64,000 nt of DNA from Calliopsis andreniformis (lineage: Eukaryota > Arthropoda > Insecta > Hymenoptera > Andrenidae). Below are positions 24,091 through 37,620 of the stretch, one piece after another. The DNA is taken from contig NW_027480494.1 in the NCBI RefSeq assembly GCF_051401765.1, positions 992,001 to 1,056,000 of the forward strand. The letters are read 5' to 3'. The notes under the pieces are model-generated. The model was not told the origin of the DNA and searched no databases. It saw only the letters and a program-made list of their open reading frames with translations. Numbering within the stretch: the stretch's first letter is position 1; each line of letters starts with the position of its first letter. Made by a program: the position numbers and the translations under genes.

Positions 24091-27000
24091 CATAGGCACA
24101 GCCATAGCAGCCATAATCATAGCCATAGCCATAGCAGCCATAGCCATGGCCATAGTAGCCAAAGCCATAGCCATAGCAGCCATATCCCTAGACATAGCCA
24201 TAGCAGCCATAGCCATAGCCACAGCCATAGCCATTGCCATAGCAGCCATAGCCATAGCCATAGCAGCCATAGCCAAGGCATAGCAGCCATAGCCATAGCC
24301 ATAGCAGCCATAGCCATAGCCATAGCAGTCATAGCTATAGCCATAGCCATAGCAGCCATAGCCATAGCCATAGCCATAGCAGCCACAGCCATAGCCATAG
24401 CAGCCATAGCCATAGCCATACCCATAGCAGCCATAGACATAGCCATAGCCGTCATAGCCATAGCCACAGCCATAGCAGCCATAGCCATAGCCATAGCCAT
24501 AGCAGCCATAGCCATAGCCATAGCAGCCATAGCAATAGCCATAGCAGCCATAACCACAGCCATAGCAGCCATAGCCATAGCCATAGCAGCCATAGCCATA
24601 GCCATAGCAGCCATAGCAATAGCCATAGCAGCCATAACCACAGCCATAGCAGCCATAGCCATAGCCATAGCAGCCATAGCCATAGCCATAGCAGTTATAG
24701 CCATAGACATAGCAGCCATAGGCATACCCATAGCAGACGGAGCCAGAGCCACAGCAGCCGTAGACATAGCCATAGCCTTAGCAGCCATAGCCATAGCCAT
24801 AGCCATAGCAGCCATAGCCATAGCCATAGCAGCCATACCAATGGCCATAGTAGCCAAAGCCGTAGCCATAGCAGCCATAGCCATAGCCATATCCATAGCG
24901 GCCATAGCCATAGCCATAGCAGTCATAGCCATAGCCATAGCCATAGCAGCCATGGCCATAGCCATAGCCATAGCAGCCATAGCCATAGCCATAGCAGCCA
25001 TAGCCATAGCCATAGCAGACATAGCCACAGCCATAGCAGCCATAGCCATAGCCATAGCTGCCATAGGCATAGCCATACCCATAGCAGCCATAGACATAGC
25101 CATAGCAGTCATAGCCATAGCCATAGCCATAGCAGCCATAGCCATAGCGATAGCCATAGCAGCCATAGCCATAGCCATAGCAGCCATAGCAATAGCCATA
25201 GCAGCCATAACCACGGCCATAGCAGCCATAGCCATAGCCATAGCAGCCATAGCCATAGCCATAGCAGTTATAGCCATAGACATAGCCATAGCAGCCATAG
25301 CCATAGCCATAGCCATAGCCATAGCAGACATAGCCATAGCCATAGCAGCCATAGCCATAGCCAAACCCATAGCAGCCATAGCCATAGCCATAGCAGTCAT
25401 GGCCATAGCCATAGACAAAGCAGCCATAGCCATAGCCACAGCCATAGCAGCCATAGCCATAACCATAGCAGCCATAGCCATAGCCATAGCAGACATAACC
25501 ACAGCCACAGCAGCCATAGCCATAGCCATAGCAGCCATAGCCATAGCCATAGCAGCCAGAGCCAGAGCCACAGCAGCCGTAGACATAGCCATAGCCATAG
25601 GGGCCATAGACATAACCATAGCCATAGCAGCCATAGAAATAACCATAGCCGCCATAGCCATGGCCATAGTATCCAAAACCATAGCCATAGCAGCCATAGC
25701 CAAAGACATAGCCATAGCAGCCATAGCCATAGCCATAGCCATAGCAGCCATAGCCATAGCCATAGCAGACATAGCCATAGCAGACATAGCCATTGCCATA
25801 GCCATAGCAGCCGTATCCATAGCCATAGTAGCCATAGTCATAGCCATAGCAGCCACAGTCGCCATAGCCATAACCATAGCAGCCATAGCCATAGCCATAG
25901 CAGACATAGCCATAGTCATAGCCATAGCAGCCGTATCCATAGCCATAGTAGCCATAGCCATAGCCATAGCAGCCATAGCCGCCATAGCCATAGCCATAGC
26001 AGCCATAGCCATAGCCATTGCAGCCATAGCCATAGCCACAGCAGCCATAGCCATAGCCATACCCATAGCAGCCATAGCCATAGCCATAGCAGCCATAGCC
26101 ATCGCCATAGCCTTAGCAGCAACAGCCATAGTCATAGCCATAGCCATAGGAGCTATAGCCATAGCCATAGCCATAGCAGCCAGAGCCATAGCAGCCAGAG
26201 CCAGAGCCACAGCAGCCGTAGACATAGCCATAGCCTCAGCAGCCATAGACATAATCATAGCCATAGCAGCCATAGCCATAGCCACAGCAGCCACAGCCAT
26301 GGCCATAGTAGCCAAAGCCATAGCCATGGCCATAGTAGCCAAAGCCATAGCCATTGCAGCCATAGCCATAGACATAGCCATAGCCGCCAAAACCATAGAC
26401 GTAGCCATAGCCATAGCAGCCATAGCCATAGCCATAGCAGCCATACCAATGGCCATAGTAGCCAAAGCCGTAGCCATAGCAGCCATAGCCATAGCCATAT
26501 CCATAGCGGCCATAGCCATAGCCATAGCAGTCATAGCCATAGCCATAGCCATAACAGCCATAGCCATAGCCATAGACATAGCCATAGCAGCCATAGCCAT
26601 AGCCATAGCAGCCATAGCCATAGCCATAGCAGACATAGCCACAGCCATAGCAGCCATAGCCATAGCCATAGCTGCCATAGGCATAGCCATACCCATAGCA
26701 GCCATAGACATAGCCATAGCAGTCATAGCCATAGCCATAGCCATAGCAGCCATAGCCATAGCCATAGCTGCCATAGGCATAGCCATACCCATAGCAGCCA
26801 TTGACATAGCCATAGCAGTCATAGCCATAGCCATAGCCATAACAGCCATAGCCATAGCCATAGCCATAGCAGCCATAGCCATAGCCATAGCAGCCATAGC
26901 AATAGCCATAGCCATAGCCATAGCCATAGCAGCCATAGCCATAGCCATAGCAGCCATAGCCATAGCCATAGCAGACATAGCCAAACCCATAGCAGCCATA

Positions 27001-27525
27001 GCCATAGCCATAGCAGTCATGGCCATAGCCATAGACAAAGCAGCCATAGCCATAGCCACAGCCACAGCAGCCATAGCCATAACCGTAGCTGCCATAGCCA
27101 TAGCCATAGCAGACATAACCACAGCCACAGCAGTCATAGCCATAGCCATAGCAGCCATAGCCGTAACCATAGCTATAGTAGCCATAGCCATAGCAGCCAT
27201 AGCCATATCCATAGCAGCCAGAGCCAGAGCCACAGCAGCCGTAGACATAGCCATAGCAGCCATAGCCATAGCCATAGCAGCCATAGCCATAGCCATAGCT
27301 GACATGGTCATAACCATAGCCATAGCAGCCATAGCCATAGCCATAGCAGCCATAGTCGTAGCCATAGCAGCCATAGCCATAGCCATAGCAGCCATAGTCG
27401 TAGCCATAGCAGCCATAGGCATAGCCATTGCAGCCATAGCCATAGCCATAGCAGCCATAGCGATAGCCGTAGCAGCCGTAGGCATAGCCATAGCAGCCAT
27501 AGCTATATCCATAGCAGACACACAC
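24091..27525 (+). repeat. About 12-kb-offset duplicated segment, right copy
   Basis: Counterpart of 11884-15889. It has its own 42-bp (two-unit) duplication around the CATAGTCGTAGCC variant at about 27350-27400. It lacks the 531-bp duplication, and it carries the window's single frame-breaking deletion at 24275/24276. Confidence 0.85.
24275..24276. other. Single 1-bp deletion that shifts the triplet phase
   Basis: The text reads GCCAAGGCATAGC where the matching places in other copies (about 12068, 16071, 18350, 27709 and 35629) read GCCATAGGCATAGC. A T is missing between 24275 and 24276. It moves the ATA-GCC phase from one frame to the next, ends the + strand frame at 24283 and diverts the - strand frame. 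It is the only net departure from 3n spacing in the window. It may be a real private mutation or a sequencing or assembly error. Confidence 0.9.
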
Positions 27526-30500
27526 ATAGCCACAGCCATAGCAGCCATAATCATAGCCATAGCCATAGCAGCCATAGCCATGGCCATAGTAGCCAAAGCC
27601 ATAGCCATAGCAGCCATATCCGTAGACATAGCCATAGCAGCCATAGCCATAGCCACAGCCATAGCCATTGCCATAGCAGCCATAGCCATAGCCATAGCAG
27701 CCATAGCCATAGGCATAGCAGCCATAGCCATAGCCATAGCAGCCATAACCACAGCCATAGCAGCCATAGCCATAGCCATAGCAGCCATAGCCATAGCCAT
27801 AGCAGTTATAGCCATAGACATAGCAGCCATAGGCACACCCATAGCAGCCGGAGCCAGAGCCACAGCAGCCGTAGACATAGCCATAGCCTTAGCAGCCATA
27901 GCCATAGCCATAGCCATAGCAGCCATAGCCATAGCCATAGCAGCCATACCAATGGCCATAGTAGCCAAAGCCGTAGCCATAGCAGCCATAGCCATAGCCA
28001 TATCCATAGCGGCCATAGTCATAGCCATAGCAGTCATAGCCATAGCCATAGCCATAGCAGCCATGGCCATAGCCATAGCCATAGCAGCCATAGCCATAGC
28101 CATAGCAGCCATAGCCATAGCCATAGCAGACATAGCCACAGCCATAGCAGCCATAGCCATAGCCATAGCTGCCATAGGCATAGCCATACCCATAGCAGCC
28201 ATAGACATAGCCATAGCAGTCATAGCCATAGCCATAGCCATAGCAGCCATAGCCATAGCGATAGCCATAGCAGCCATAGCCATAGCCATAGCAGCCATAG
28301 CAATAGCCATAGCAGCCATAACCACAGCCATAGCAGCCATAGCCATAGCCATAGCAGCCATAGCCATAGCCATAGCAGTTATAGCCATAGACATAGCCAT
28401 AGCAGCCATAGCCATAGCCATAGCCATAGCAGACATAGCCATAGCCATAGCAGCCATAGCCATAGCCAAACCCATAGCAGCCATAGCCATAGCCATAGCA
28501 GTCATGGCCATAGCCATAGACAAAGCAGCCATAGCCATAGCCACAGCCATAGCAGCCATAGCCATAGCCATAGCAGCCATAGCCATAGCCATAGCAGACA
28601 TAACCACAGCCACAGCAGCCATAGCCATAGCCATAGCAGCCATGGCAATAGCCATAGCAGCCATAACCACAGCCATAGTAGCCATAGCCATAGCCATAGC
28701 AGCCATAGCCATAGCCATAGCAGCCATGGCCATAGCCATAGCCATAGCAGCCATAGCCATAGCCATAGCAGCCATAGCCATAGCCATAGCAGACATAGCC
28801 ACAGCCATAGCAGCCATAGCCATAGCCATAGCTGCCATAGGCATAGCCATACCCATAGCAGCCATAGACATAGCCATAGCAGTCATAGCCATAGCCATAG
28901 CCATAGCAGCCATAGCCATAGCGATAGCCATAGCAGCCATAGCCATAGCCATAGCAGCCATAGCAATAGCCATAGCAGCCATAACCACAGCCATAGTAGC
29001 CATAGCCATAGCCATAGCAGCCATAGCCATAGCCATAGCAGTTATAGCCATAGACATAGCCATAGCAGCCATAGCCATAGCCATAGCCACAGCAGACATA
29101 GCCATAGCCATAGCAGCCATAGCCATAGCCAAACCCATAGCAGCCATAGCCATAGCCATAGCAGTCATGGCCATAGCCATAGACAAAGCAGCCATGGCCA
29201 TAGCCACAGCCATAGCAGCCATAGCCATAACCATAGCAGCCATAGCCATAGCCATAGCAGACATAACCACAGCCACAGCAGCCATAGCCATAGCCATAGC
29301 AGCCATAGCCATAGCCATAGCAGCCAGAGCCAGAGCCACAGCAGCCGTAGACATAGCCATAGCCTTAGGGGCGATAGACATAACCATAGCCATAGCAGCC
29401 ATAGAAATAGCCATAGCCGCCATAGCCATGGCCATAGTATCCAAAACCATAGCCATAGCAGCCATAGCCATAGACATAGCCATAGCAGCCATAGCCATAG
29501 CCATAGTAGCCATAGGCATAGCCATAGCAGCCATAGCCGCCATAGCCATAGCCATAGCAGCCATAGCCATAGCCATTGCAGCCATAGCCATAGCCACAGC
29601 AGCCATAGCCATAGCCATACCCATAGCAGCCATAGCCATAGCCATAGCAGCCATAGCCATCGCCATAGCCTTAGCAGCAATAGCCATAGTCATAGCCATA
29701 GCCATAGGAGCTATAGCCATAGCCATAGCCATAGCAGCCAGAGCCATAGCAGACAGAGCCAGAGCCACAGCAGCCGTAGACATAGCCATAGCCTTAGCAG
29801 CCATAGACATAATCATAGCCATAGCAGCCATAGCCATAGCCACAGCAGCCACAGCCATGGCCATAGTAGCCAAAGCCATAGCCATGGCCATAGTAGCCAA
29901 AGCCATAGCCATTGCAGCCATAGCCATAGACATAGCCATAGCCGCCAAAACCATAGCCGTAGCCATAGCCATAGCAGCCATAGAAATAGCCATAGCCGCC
30001 ACAGCCATGGCCATTGTATCCAAAACCATAGCCATAGCAGCCATAGCCAAAGACATAGCCATAGCAGCCATAGCCATAGCCATAGCCATAGCCATAGCAG
30101 CCATAGCCATAGCCATAGCAGACATAGCCATAGCCATAGCCATAGCAGCCGTATCCATAGCCATAGTAGCCATAGCCATAGCCATAGCAGCCATAGTCGC
30201 CATAGCCATACCCATAGCAGCCATAGACATAGCCATAGCAGTCATAGCCATAGCCATAGCCATAGCAGCCATAGCCATAGCCATAGCAGTCATGGCCATA
30301 GCCATAGACAAAGCAACCATAGCCATAGCCACAGCCATAGCAGCCATAGCCATAACCATAGCAGCCATAGCCATAGCCATAGCAGCCATAGCCATAGCCA
30401 TAGCAGTCATAGCTATAGCCATAGCCATAGCAGCCATAGCCATAGCCATAGCCATAGCAGCCACAGCCATAGCCATAGCAGCCATAGCCATAGCCATACC

Positions 30501-33500
30501 CATAGCAGCCATAGACATAGCCATAGCCGTCATAGCCATAGCCACAGCCATAGCAGCCATAGCCATAGCCATAGCCATAGCAGCCATAGCCATAGCCATA
30601 GCAGCCATAGCAATAGCCATAGCAGCCATAACCACAGCCATAGCAGCCATAGCCATAGCCATAGCAGCCATAGCCATAGCCATAGCAGCCAGAGCCAGAG
30701 CCACAGCAGCCGTAGACGTAGCCATAGCCTTGGCAGCCATAGCCATAGCCATAGCCATAGCAGCCATAGCCATAGCCATAGCAGCCATAGCAATAGCCAT
30801 AGCAGCCACAACCACAGCCATAGCAGCCATAGCCATAGCCATAGCAGCCATAGCCATAGCCATAGCAGTTATAGCCATAGACATAGCAGCCATAGGCATA
30901 CCCATAGCAGCCGGAGCCAGAGCCACAGCAGCCGTAGACATAGCCATAGCCTTAGCAGCCATAGCCATAGCCATAGCCATAGCAGTCATAGCCATAGCCA
31001 TAGCAGCCATACCAATGGCCATAGTAGCCAAAGCCGTAGCCATAGCAGCCATAGCCATAGCCATATCCATAGCGGCCATAGCCATAGCCATAGCAGTCAT
31101 AGCCATAGCGATAGCCATAGCAGCCATGGCCATAGCCATAGCCATAGCAGCCATAGCCATAGCCATAGCAGCCATAGCCATAGCCATAGCAGACATAGCC
31201 ACAGCCATAGCAGCCATAGCCATAGCCATAGCTGCCATAGGCATAGCCATATCCATAGCAGCCATAGACATAGCCATAGCAGTCATAGCCATAGCCATAG
31301 CCATAGCAGCCATAGCCATAGCGATAGCCATAGCAGCCATAGCCATAGCCATAGCAGCCATAGCAATAGCCATAGCAGCCATAACCACAGCCATAGCAGC
31401 CATAGCCATAGCCATAGCAGCCATAGCAATAGCCATAGCAGTTATAGCCATAGACATAGCCATAGCAGCCATAGCCATAGCCATAGCCATAGCAGACATA
31501 GCCATAGCCATAGCAGCCATAGCCATAGCCAAACCCATAGCAGCCATAGCCATAGCCATAGCAGTCATGGCCATAGCCATAGACAAAGCAGCCATAGCCA
31601 TAGCCACAGCCATAGCAGCCATAGCCATAACCATAGCAGCCATAGCCATAGCCATAGCAGACATAACCACAGCCACAGCAGCCATAGCCATAGCCATAGC
31701 AGCCATAGCCATAGCCATAGCAGCCAGAGCCAGAGCCACAGCAGCCGTAGACATAGCCATAGCCTTAGGGGCCATAGACATAACCATAGCCATAGCAGCC
31801 ATAGCTATAGCCATAGCTGCCATAGCCATGGCCATGGTAGCCAAAGCCATAGCCATAACAGCCATAGCCATAGACATAGCCATAGCCACAGCAGTCATAG
31901 CCATAGCCATAGCCATAGCAGCCATGGCCATAGCCATAGCCATAGCAGCCATAGCCATAGCCATAGCAGCCATAGCCATAGCCATAGCAGACATAGCCAC
32001 AGCCATAGCAGCCATAGCCATAGCCATAGCTGCCATAGGCATAGCCATACCCATAGCAGCCATAGACATAGCCATAGCAGTCTTAGCCATAGCCATAGCC
32101 ATAGCAGCCATAGCCATAGCCATAGCCATAGGAGCCATAGCCATAGCCATAGCAGCCATAGCAATAGCCATAGCAGCCATAACCACAGCCATAGCAGCCA
32201 TAGCCATAGCCATAGCAGCCATAGCCATAGCCATAGCAGTTATAGCCATAGATATAGCCATAGCAGCCATAGCCATAGCCATAGCCATAGCAGACATAGC
32301 CATAGCCATAGCAGCCATAGCCATAGCCAAACCCATAGCAGCCATAGCCATAGCCATAGCAGACATAGCCATAGCCATAGCCATAGCAGCCGTATCCATA
32401 GCCATAGTAGCCATAGCCATAGCCATAGCAGCCATAGTCGCCATAGCCATAACCATAGCAGCCATAGCCATAGCCATAGCAGACATAGCCATAGCCATAG
32501 CCATAGCAGCCGTATCCATAGCCATAGTAGCCATAGCCATAGCCATAGCAGCCACAGCCGCCATAGCCATAGCCATAGCAGCCATAGCCATAGCCATTGC
32601 AGCCATAGCCATAGCCATAGCAGCCATAGCCATAGCCATACCCATAGCAGCCATAGCCATAGCCATAGCAGTCATGGCCATAGCCATAGACAAAGCAACC
32701 ATAGCCATAGCCACAGCCATAGCAGCCATAGCCATAACCATAGCAGCCATAGCCATAGCCATAGCAGACATAACCACAGCCACAGCAGCCATAGCCATAG
32801 CCATTGCAGCCATAGCCATAGCCATAGCAGCCAGAGCCAGAGCCACAGCAGCCGTAGACATAGCCATAGCCTTAGGGGCCATAGACATAACCATAGCCAT
32901 AGCAGCCATAGAAATAGCCATAGCCGCCACAGCCATGGCCATTGTATCCAAAACCATAGCCATAGCAGCCATAGCCAAAGACATAGCCATAGCAGCCATA
33001 GCCATAGCCATAGCCATAGCCATAGCAGCCATAGCCATAGCCATAGCAGACATAGCCATAGCCATAGCCATAGCAGCCGTATCCATAGCCATAGTAGCCA
33101 TAGCCATAGCCATAGCAGCCATAGTCGCCATAGCCATAACCATAGCAGCCATAGCCATAGCCATAGCAGACATAACCACAGCCATAGCAGCCATAGCCAT
33201 AGCCATAGCAGCCATAGCCATCGCCATAGCCTTAGCAGCAATCGCCATAGTCATAGCCATAGCCATAGCAGCTATAGCCATAGCCATAGCCATAGCAGCC
33301 ACAGAAGTAGCCATCGCAGCCATAGCCATAGCCATAGTAGCCATAGTAGACATAGCCATAGCCGTAGCAGCCATAGCCATAGCCATAGCAGCCATAGCCA
33401 TAGCTATAGCAGCCAGAGCCGGAGCCACAGCAGCCGTAGACATAGCCATAGCCTTAGCAGCCATAGCCATAACCATAGCTATAGCAGCCATAGCCATAGC

Positions 33501-33700
33501 AGCCATAGACATATCCATAGCAGCCAGAGCCAGAGCCACAGCAGCCGTAGACATAGCCATAGCATCCATAGCCATAGCAGCCGTAGCCATAGCCATAGCT
33601 GCCATAGTCATAACCTTAGCCATTGCAGCCATAGCCATAGCCATAGCAGCCATAGCCGTAGCCATAGCAGCCATAGCCGTAGTCATAGCAGCCATAGCCA
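27526..33700 (+). repeat. Satellite mosaic, mid window
   Basis: Repeat modules throughout, with no landmark between 27525 and 34167, the longest of two such gaps. It includes a copy of 20.0-21.3 kb modules (28.6-29.9 kb), the usual CATAGCTGCCATAGCCATGG form at about 31816 and a 120-bp dimer at 32360/32480. The stretch 32.7-33.2 kb shares modules with 40.3-40.5 kb, including the CATCGCC variant. No gene is seen. Confidence 0.82.
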
Positions 33701-33703
33701 TAG

Positions 33704-34045
33704 CAGCCGCAGCCATAGCCATAGCCATAGCAGCCATAGCCATAGCCATAGCCATAGCAGCCTTAGCAATAGCCATAGCCATAGCAGCCATAGCCAAAGA
33801 CATAGCCATAGCAGACATAGCCATAGCCATAGCCATAGCAGCCATAGCCAAAGCCATAGCAGTCATAGCCATAGCAGCCGCAGCCATAGCCATAGCCATA
33901 GCAGCCATAGCCATAGCCATAGCCATAGCAGCCTTAGCAATAGCCATAGCCATAGCAGCCATAGCCAAAGACATAGCCATAGCAGCCATAGCCATAGCCA
34001 TAGCCATAGCAGCCATAGCCATATCCATAGCAGCCATAGCCGTAG
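33704..34045 (+). repeat. 171-bp tandem dimer
   Basis: The marker CAGCCGCAGCC occurs at 33704 and again at 33875. Each is followed by a run of hexamers, CAGCCTTAGCAATAGCC and GCCAAAGACATAGCC in the same order, giving a 171-bp direct repeat. The second copy loses similarity after about 33990. Confidence 0.85.
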
Positions 34046-37000
34046 CCATAGCAGCCATAGCCATAGCCAATGCAGCCATAACCATTGCCATAGCATCCAT
34101 AGCGATAGCCATAGCAGCCGTAGGCAGAGCCATAGCAACCATAGCTATATCCATAGCAGACACACACATAGCCACAGCCATAGCAGCCATAATCATAGCC
34201 ATAGCCATAGCAGCCAATGCCATAGCCATAGCCATAGCAGCTGTAGCCATTGCCAAAGCGGCCATAGCCATAGCCACAGCAGCCTTAGCCATAGCCATAG
34301 CCATAGCAGACATAGCCATAGCCATAGCCATAGCAGCCTTGGCCGTAGCCATTGTCATAGCAGACATAGCCATGGCCATAGCCATAGCAGCCATAGCCAT
34401 AGCCATAGCAGCCGTAGCCATAGCAGCCGCAGCCATAGCCATAGCAATAGCAGCCATTGCCATAGCCATTGCAGCCATAACCACAGCCATAGCAGCCATA
34501 GCCATAGCCATAGCAGCCATAGGCATATCCATAGCAGCGGGAGCCAGAGCCGCAGCAGCCGTAGACATAGCCATATCCTTAGCTGACATAGACATAACCA
34601 TAGCCATAGCAGCCATAGCTATAGCCATAGCTGCCATAGCCATGGCCATAGTAGCCAAAGCCATAGCCATAGCAGCCATAGCCATAGACATAGACATAGC
34701 CATAGCAGCCATAGCCATAGCCATAGCCATAACCATAGCAGCCATAGCCATAGCCGTAGCAGCCATAGCCATAGCCATAGCAGCCATAGCAGCCATAGCG
34801 ATAGCCATAGCAGCCATAGGCATACCCACAGCAGCCGGAGCCAGAGCCACAGCAGCCGTAGACATAGCCATAGCCTTAGCATTCATAGCCATAACCATAG
34901 CCATAGCAGCCATAGCCATAGCCATAGCAGGCATAGCCATAGCCAAACCCATAGCAGCCATAGCCATAGCCATAGCAGTCATGGCCATAGCCATAGACAA
35001 AGCAGCCATAGCCATAGCCACAGCCACAGCAGCCATAGCCATAACCGTAGCAGCCATAGCCATAGCCATAGCAGACATAACCACAGCCACAGCAGCCATA
35101 GCCATAGCCATAGCAGCCATAGCCGTAACCATAGCTATAGTAGCCATAGCCATAGCAGCCATAGCCATATCCATAGCAGCCAGAGCCAGAGCCACAGCAG
35201 CCGTAGACATAGCCATAGCAGCCATAGCCATAGCCATAGCAGCCATAGCCATAGCCATAGCTGACATAGTCATAACCATAGCCATAGCAGCCATAGCCAT
35301 AGCCATAGCAGCCATAGCCGTAGCCATAGCAGCCATAGCCATAGTCATTGCAGCCATAGCCATAGCCATAGCAGCCATAGCGATAGCCGTAGCAGCCGTA
35401 GGCATAGCCATAGCAGCCATAGCTATATCCATAGCAGACACACACATAGCCACAGCCATAGCAGCCATAATCATAGCCATAGCCATAGCAGCCATAGCCA
35501 TGGCCATAGTAGCCAAAGCCATAGCCATAGCAGCCATATCCGTAGACATAGCCATAGCAGCCATAGCCATAGACACAGCCATAGCCATTGCCATAGCAGC
35601 CATAGCCATAGCCATAGCAGCCATAGCCATAGGCATAGCAGCCATAGCCATAGCCATAGCAGCCATAGCCATAGCCATAGCAGTCATAGCTATAGCCATA
35701 GCCATAGCAGCCATAGCCATAGCCATAGCCATAGCAGCCACAGCCATAGCCATGGCAGCCATAGCCATAGCCATAGCAGCCATAGCCATAGCCATAGCAG
35801 CCACAGCCAGAGCCACAGCAGCCGTAGACATAGCCATAGCCTTGGCAGCCATAGCCATAGCCATAGCCATAGCAATAGCAGCCATAGCCATAGCCATAGC
35901 AGCCATAGCAATAGCCATTGCAGCCATGACCACAGCCATAGCAGCCATAGCCATAGCAGCCATAGCCATAGCCATAGCAGTTATGGCCATAGACATAGCA
36001 GCCATAGGCATACCCATAGCAGCCGGAGCCAGAGCCACAGCAGCCGTCGACAAAGCCATAGCCTTAGCAGCCATAGCCATAGCCATAGCCATAGCAGCCA
36101 TAGCCATAGCCATAGCAGCCATAGCCATAGCCATAGCAGACATAGCCACAGCCATAGCAGCCATAGCCATAGCCATAGCAGCCAGAGCCAGAGCCACAGC
36201 AGCCGTAGACATAGCCATAGCCTTAGGGGCCATAGACATAACCATAGCCATAGCAGCCATAGCCATAGCCATAGCAGACATAACCACAGCCACAGCAGCC
36301 ATAGCCATAGCCATAGCAGCCATAGCCATAGCCATAGCAGCCAGAGCCAGAGCCACAGCAGCCGTAGACATAGCCATAGCCTTAGGGGCCATAGACATAA
36401 CCATAGCCATAGCAGCCATAGCTATAGCCATAGCTGCCATAGCCATGGCCATGGTAGCCAAAGCCATAGCCATAACAGCCATAGCCATAGACATAGCCAT
36501 AGCCATAGCAGTCATAGCCATAGCCATAGCCATAGCAGCCATGGCCATAGCCATAGCCATAGCAGCCATAGCCATAGCCATAGCAGCCATAGCCATAGCC
36601 ATAGCAGCCATAGCCATAGCCATAGCAGCCATAGCCATAGCCATAGCAGTTATAGCCATAGACATAGCCATAGCAGCCATAGCCATAGCCATAGCCATAG
36701 CAGACATAGCCATAGCCATAGCAGCCATAGCCATAGCCAAACCCATAGCAGCCATAGCCATAGCCATAGCAGACATAGCCATAGCCATAGCCATAGCAGC
36801 CGTATCCATAGCCATAGTAGCCATAGCCATAGCTATAGCAGCCATAGTCGCCATAGCCATAACCATAGCAGCCATAGCCATAGCCATAGCAGACATAGCC
36901 ATAGCCATAGCCATAGGAGCCGTATCCATAGCCATAGTAGCCATAGCCATAGCCATAGCAGCCACAGCCGCTATAGCCATAGCCATAGCAGCCATAGCCA

Positions 37001-37620
37001 TAGCCATTGCAGCCATAGCCATAGCCATAGCAGCCATAGCCATAGCCATACCCATAGCAGCCATAGCCATAGCCATAGCAGTCATGGCCATAGCCATAGA
37101 CAAAGCAACCATAGCCATAGCCACAGCCATAGCAGCCATAGCCATAACCATAGCAGCCATAGCCATAGCCATAGCAGACATAACCACAGCCATAGCAGCC
37201 ATAGCCATAGCAGCCGCAGCCATAGCCATAGCCATAGCAGCCATAGCCATAGCCATAGCCGCCACAGCCATGGCCATAGTATCCAAAACCATAGCCATAG
37301 CAGCCATAGCCAAAGACATAGCCATAGCAGACATAGCCATAGCCATAGCCATAGCAGCCATAGCCATATCCATAGCAGCCATAGCCGTAGCCATAGCAGC
37401 CATAGCCATAGCCAATGCAGCCATAACCATAGCCATAGCATCCATAGCGATAGCCATAGCAGCCGTAGGCAGAGCCATAGCAACCATAGCTATATCCATA
37501 GCTGACACACACATAGCCACAGCCATAGCAGCCATAATCATAGCCATAGCCATAGCAGGCAATGCCATAGCCATAGCCATAGCAGCTGTAGCCATTGCCA
37601 AAGCGGCCATAGCCATAGCC
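34046..37620 (+). repeat. Satellite mosaic with landmarks B, A, B
   Basis: Three landmarks lie close together at 34167 (type B), 35445 (type A) and 37512 (type B). The CAGCGGGAGCC block is near 34536 and a related CAGCGAGAGCC near 37881. A 120-bp dimer lies at 36770/36890, and the marker CAGCCGTCGACAAAGCC near 36043 is shared with about 45428. No gene is seen. Confidence 0.82.

Larger units (their letters stand above)
2..24283 (+). other. Giant open frame (Ile-Ala polymer), probably not a gene
   Basis: This frame reads ATA GCA GCC ATA GCC ATA GCC, giving the heptad IAAIAIA. It is open from the left edge; the first ATG is at 356 and the stop at 24281-24283 follows a 1-bp deletion at 24275/24276. 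The product would be an almost pure Ala/Ile polymer with scattered Thr, Val, Asp, Arg and Lys, and no recognisable domain or signal peptide. Variants fall at all three codon positions and commonly change the amino acid (GCC to ACC, GTC or GAC; ATA to AAA, ACA, AGA), which argues against protein-level selection. Neither ATA, GCA nor GCC is one substitution from a stop, so length alone is not evidence of coding. Confidence 0.9.

Noticed and set aside
22700..24091. Keratin-associated-protein-like Cys/Tyr/Gly genes starting MCVC
   Set aside because: The starts are simply the ACACACACAT landmark read backwards. The frame is repeatedly closed by CTTAGC variants, and the copies end at arbitrary places in the repeat.
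2..24283. Giant Ala/Ile protein gene on the + strand
   Set aside because: Low-complexity polymer with amino-acid-changing variants at all codon positions and no domains. The codons cannot give stops by single substitution, so an open frame is expected in this repeat.
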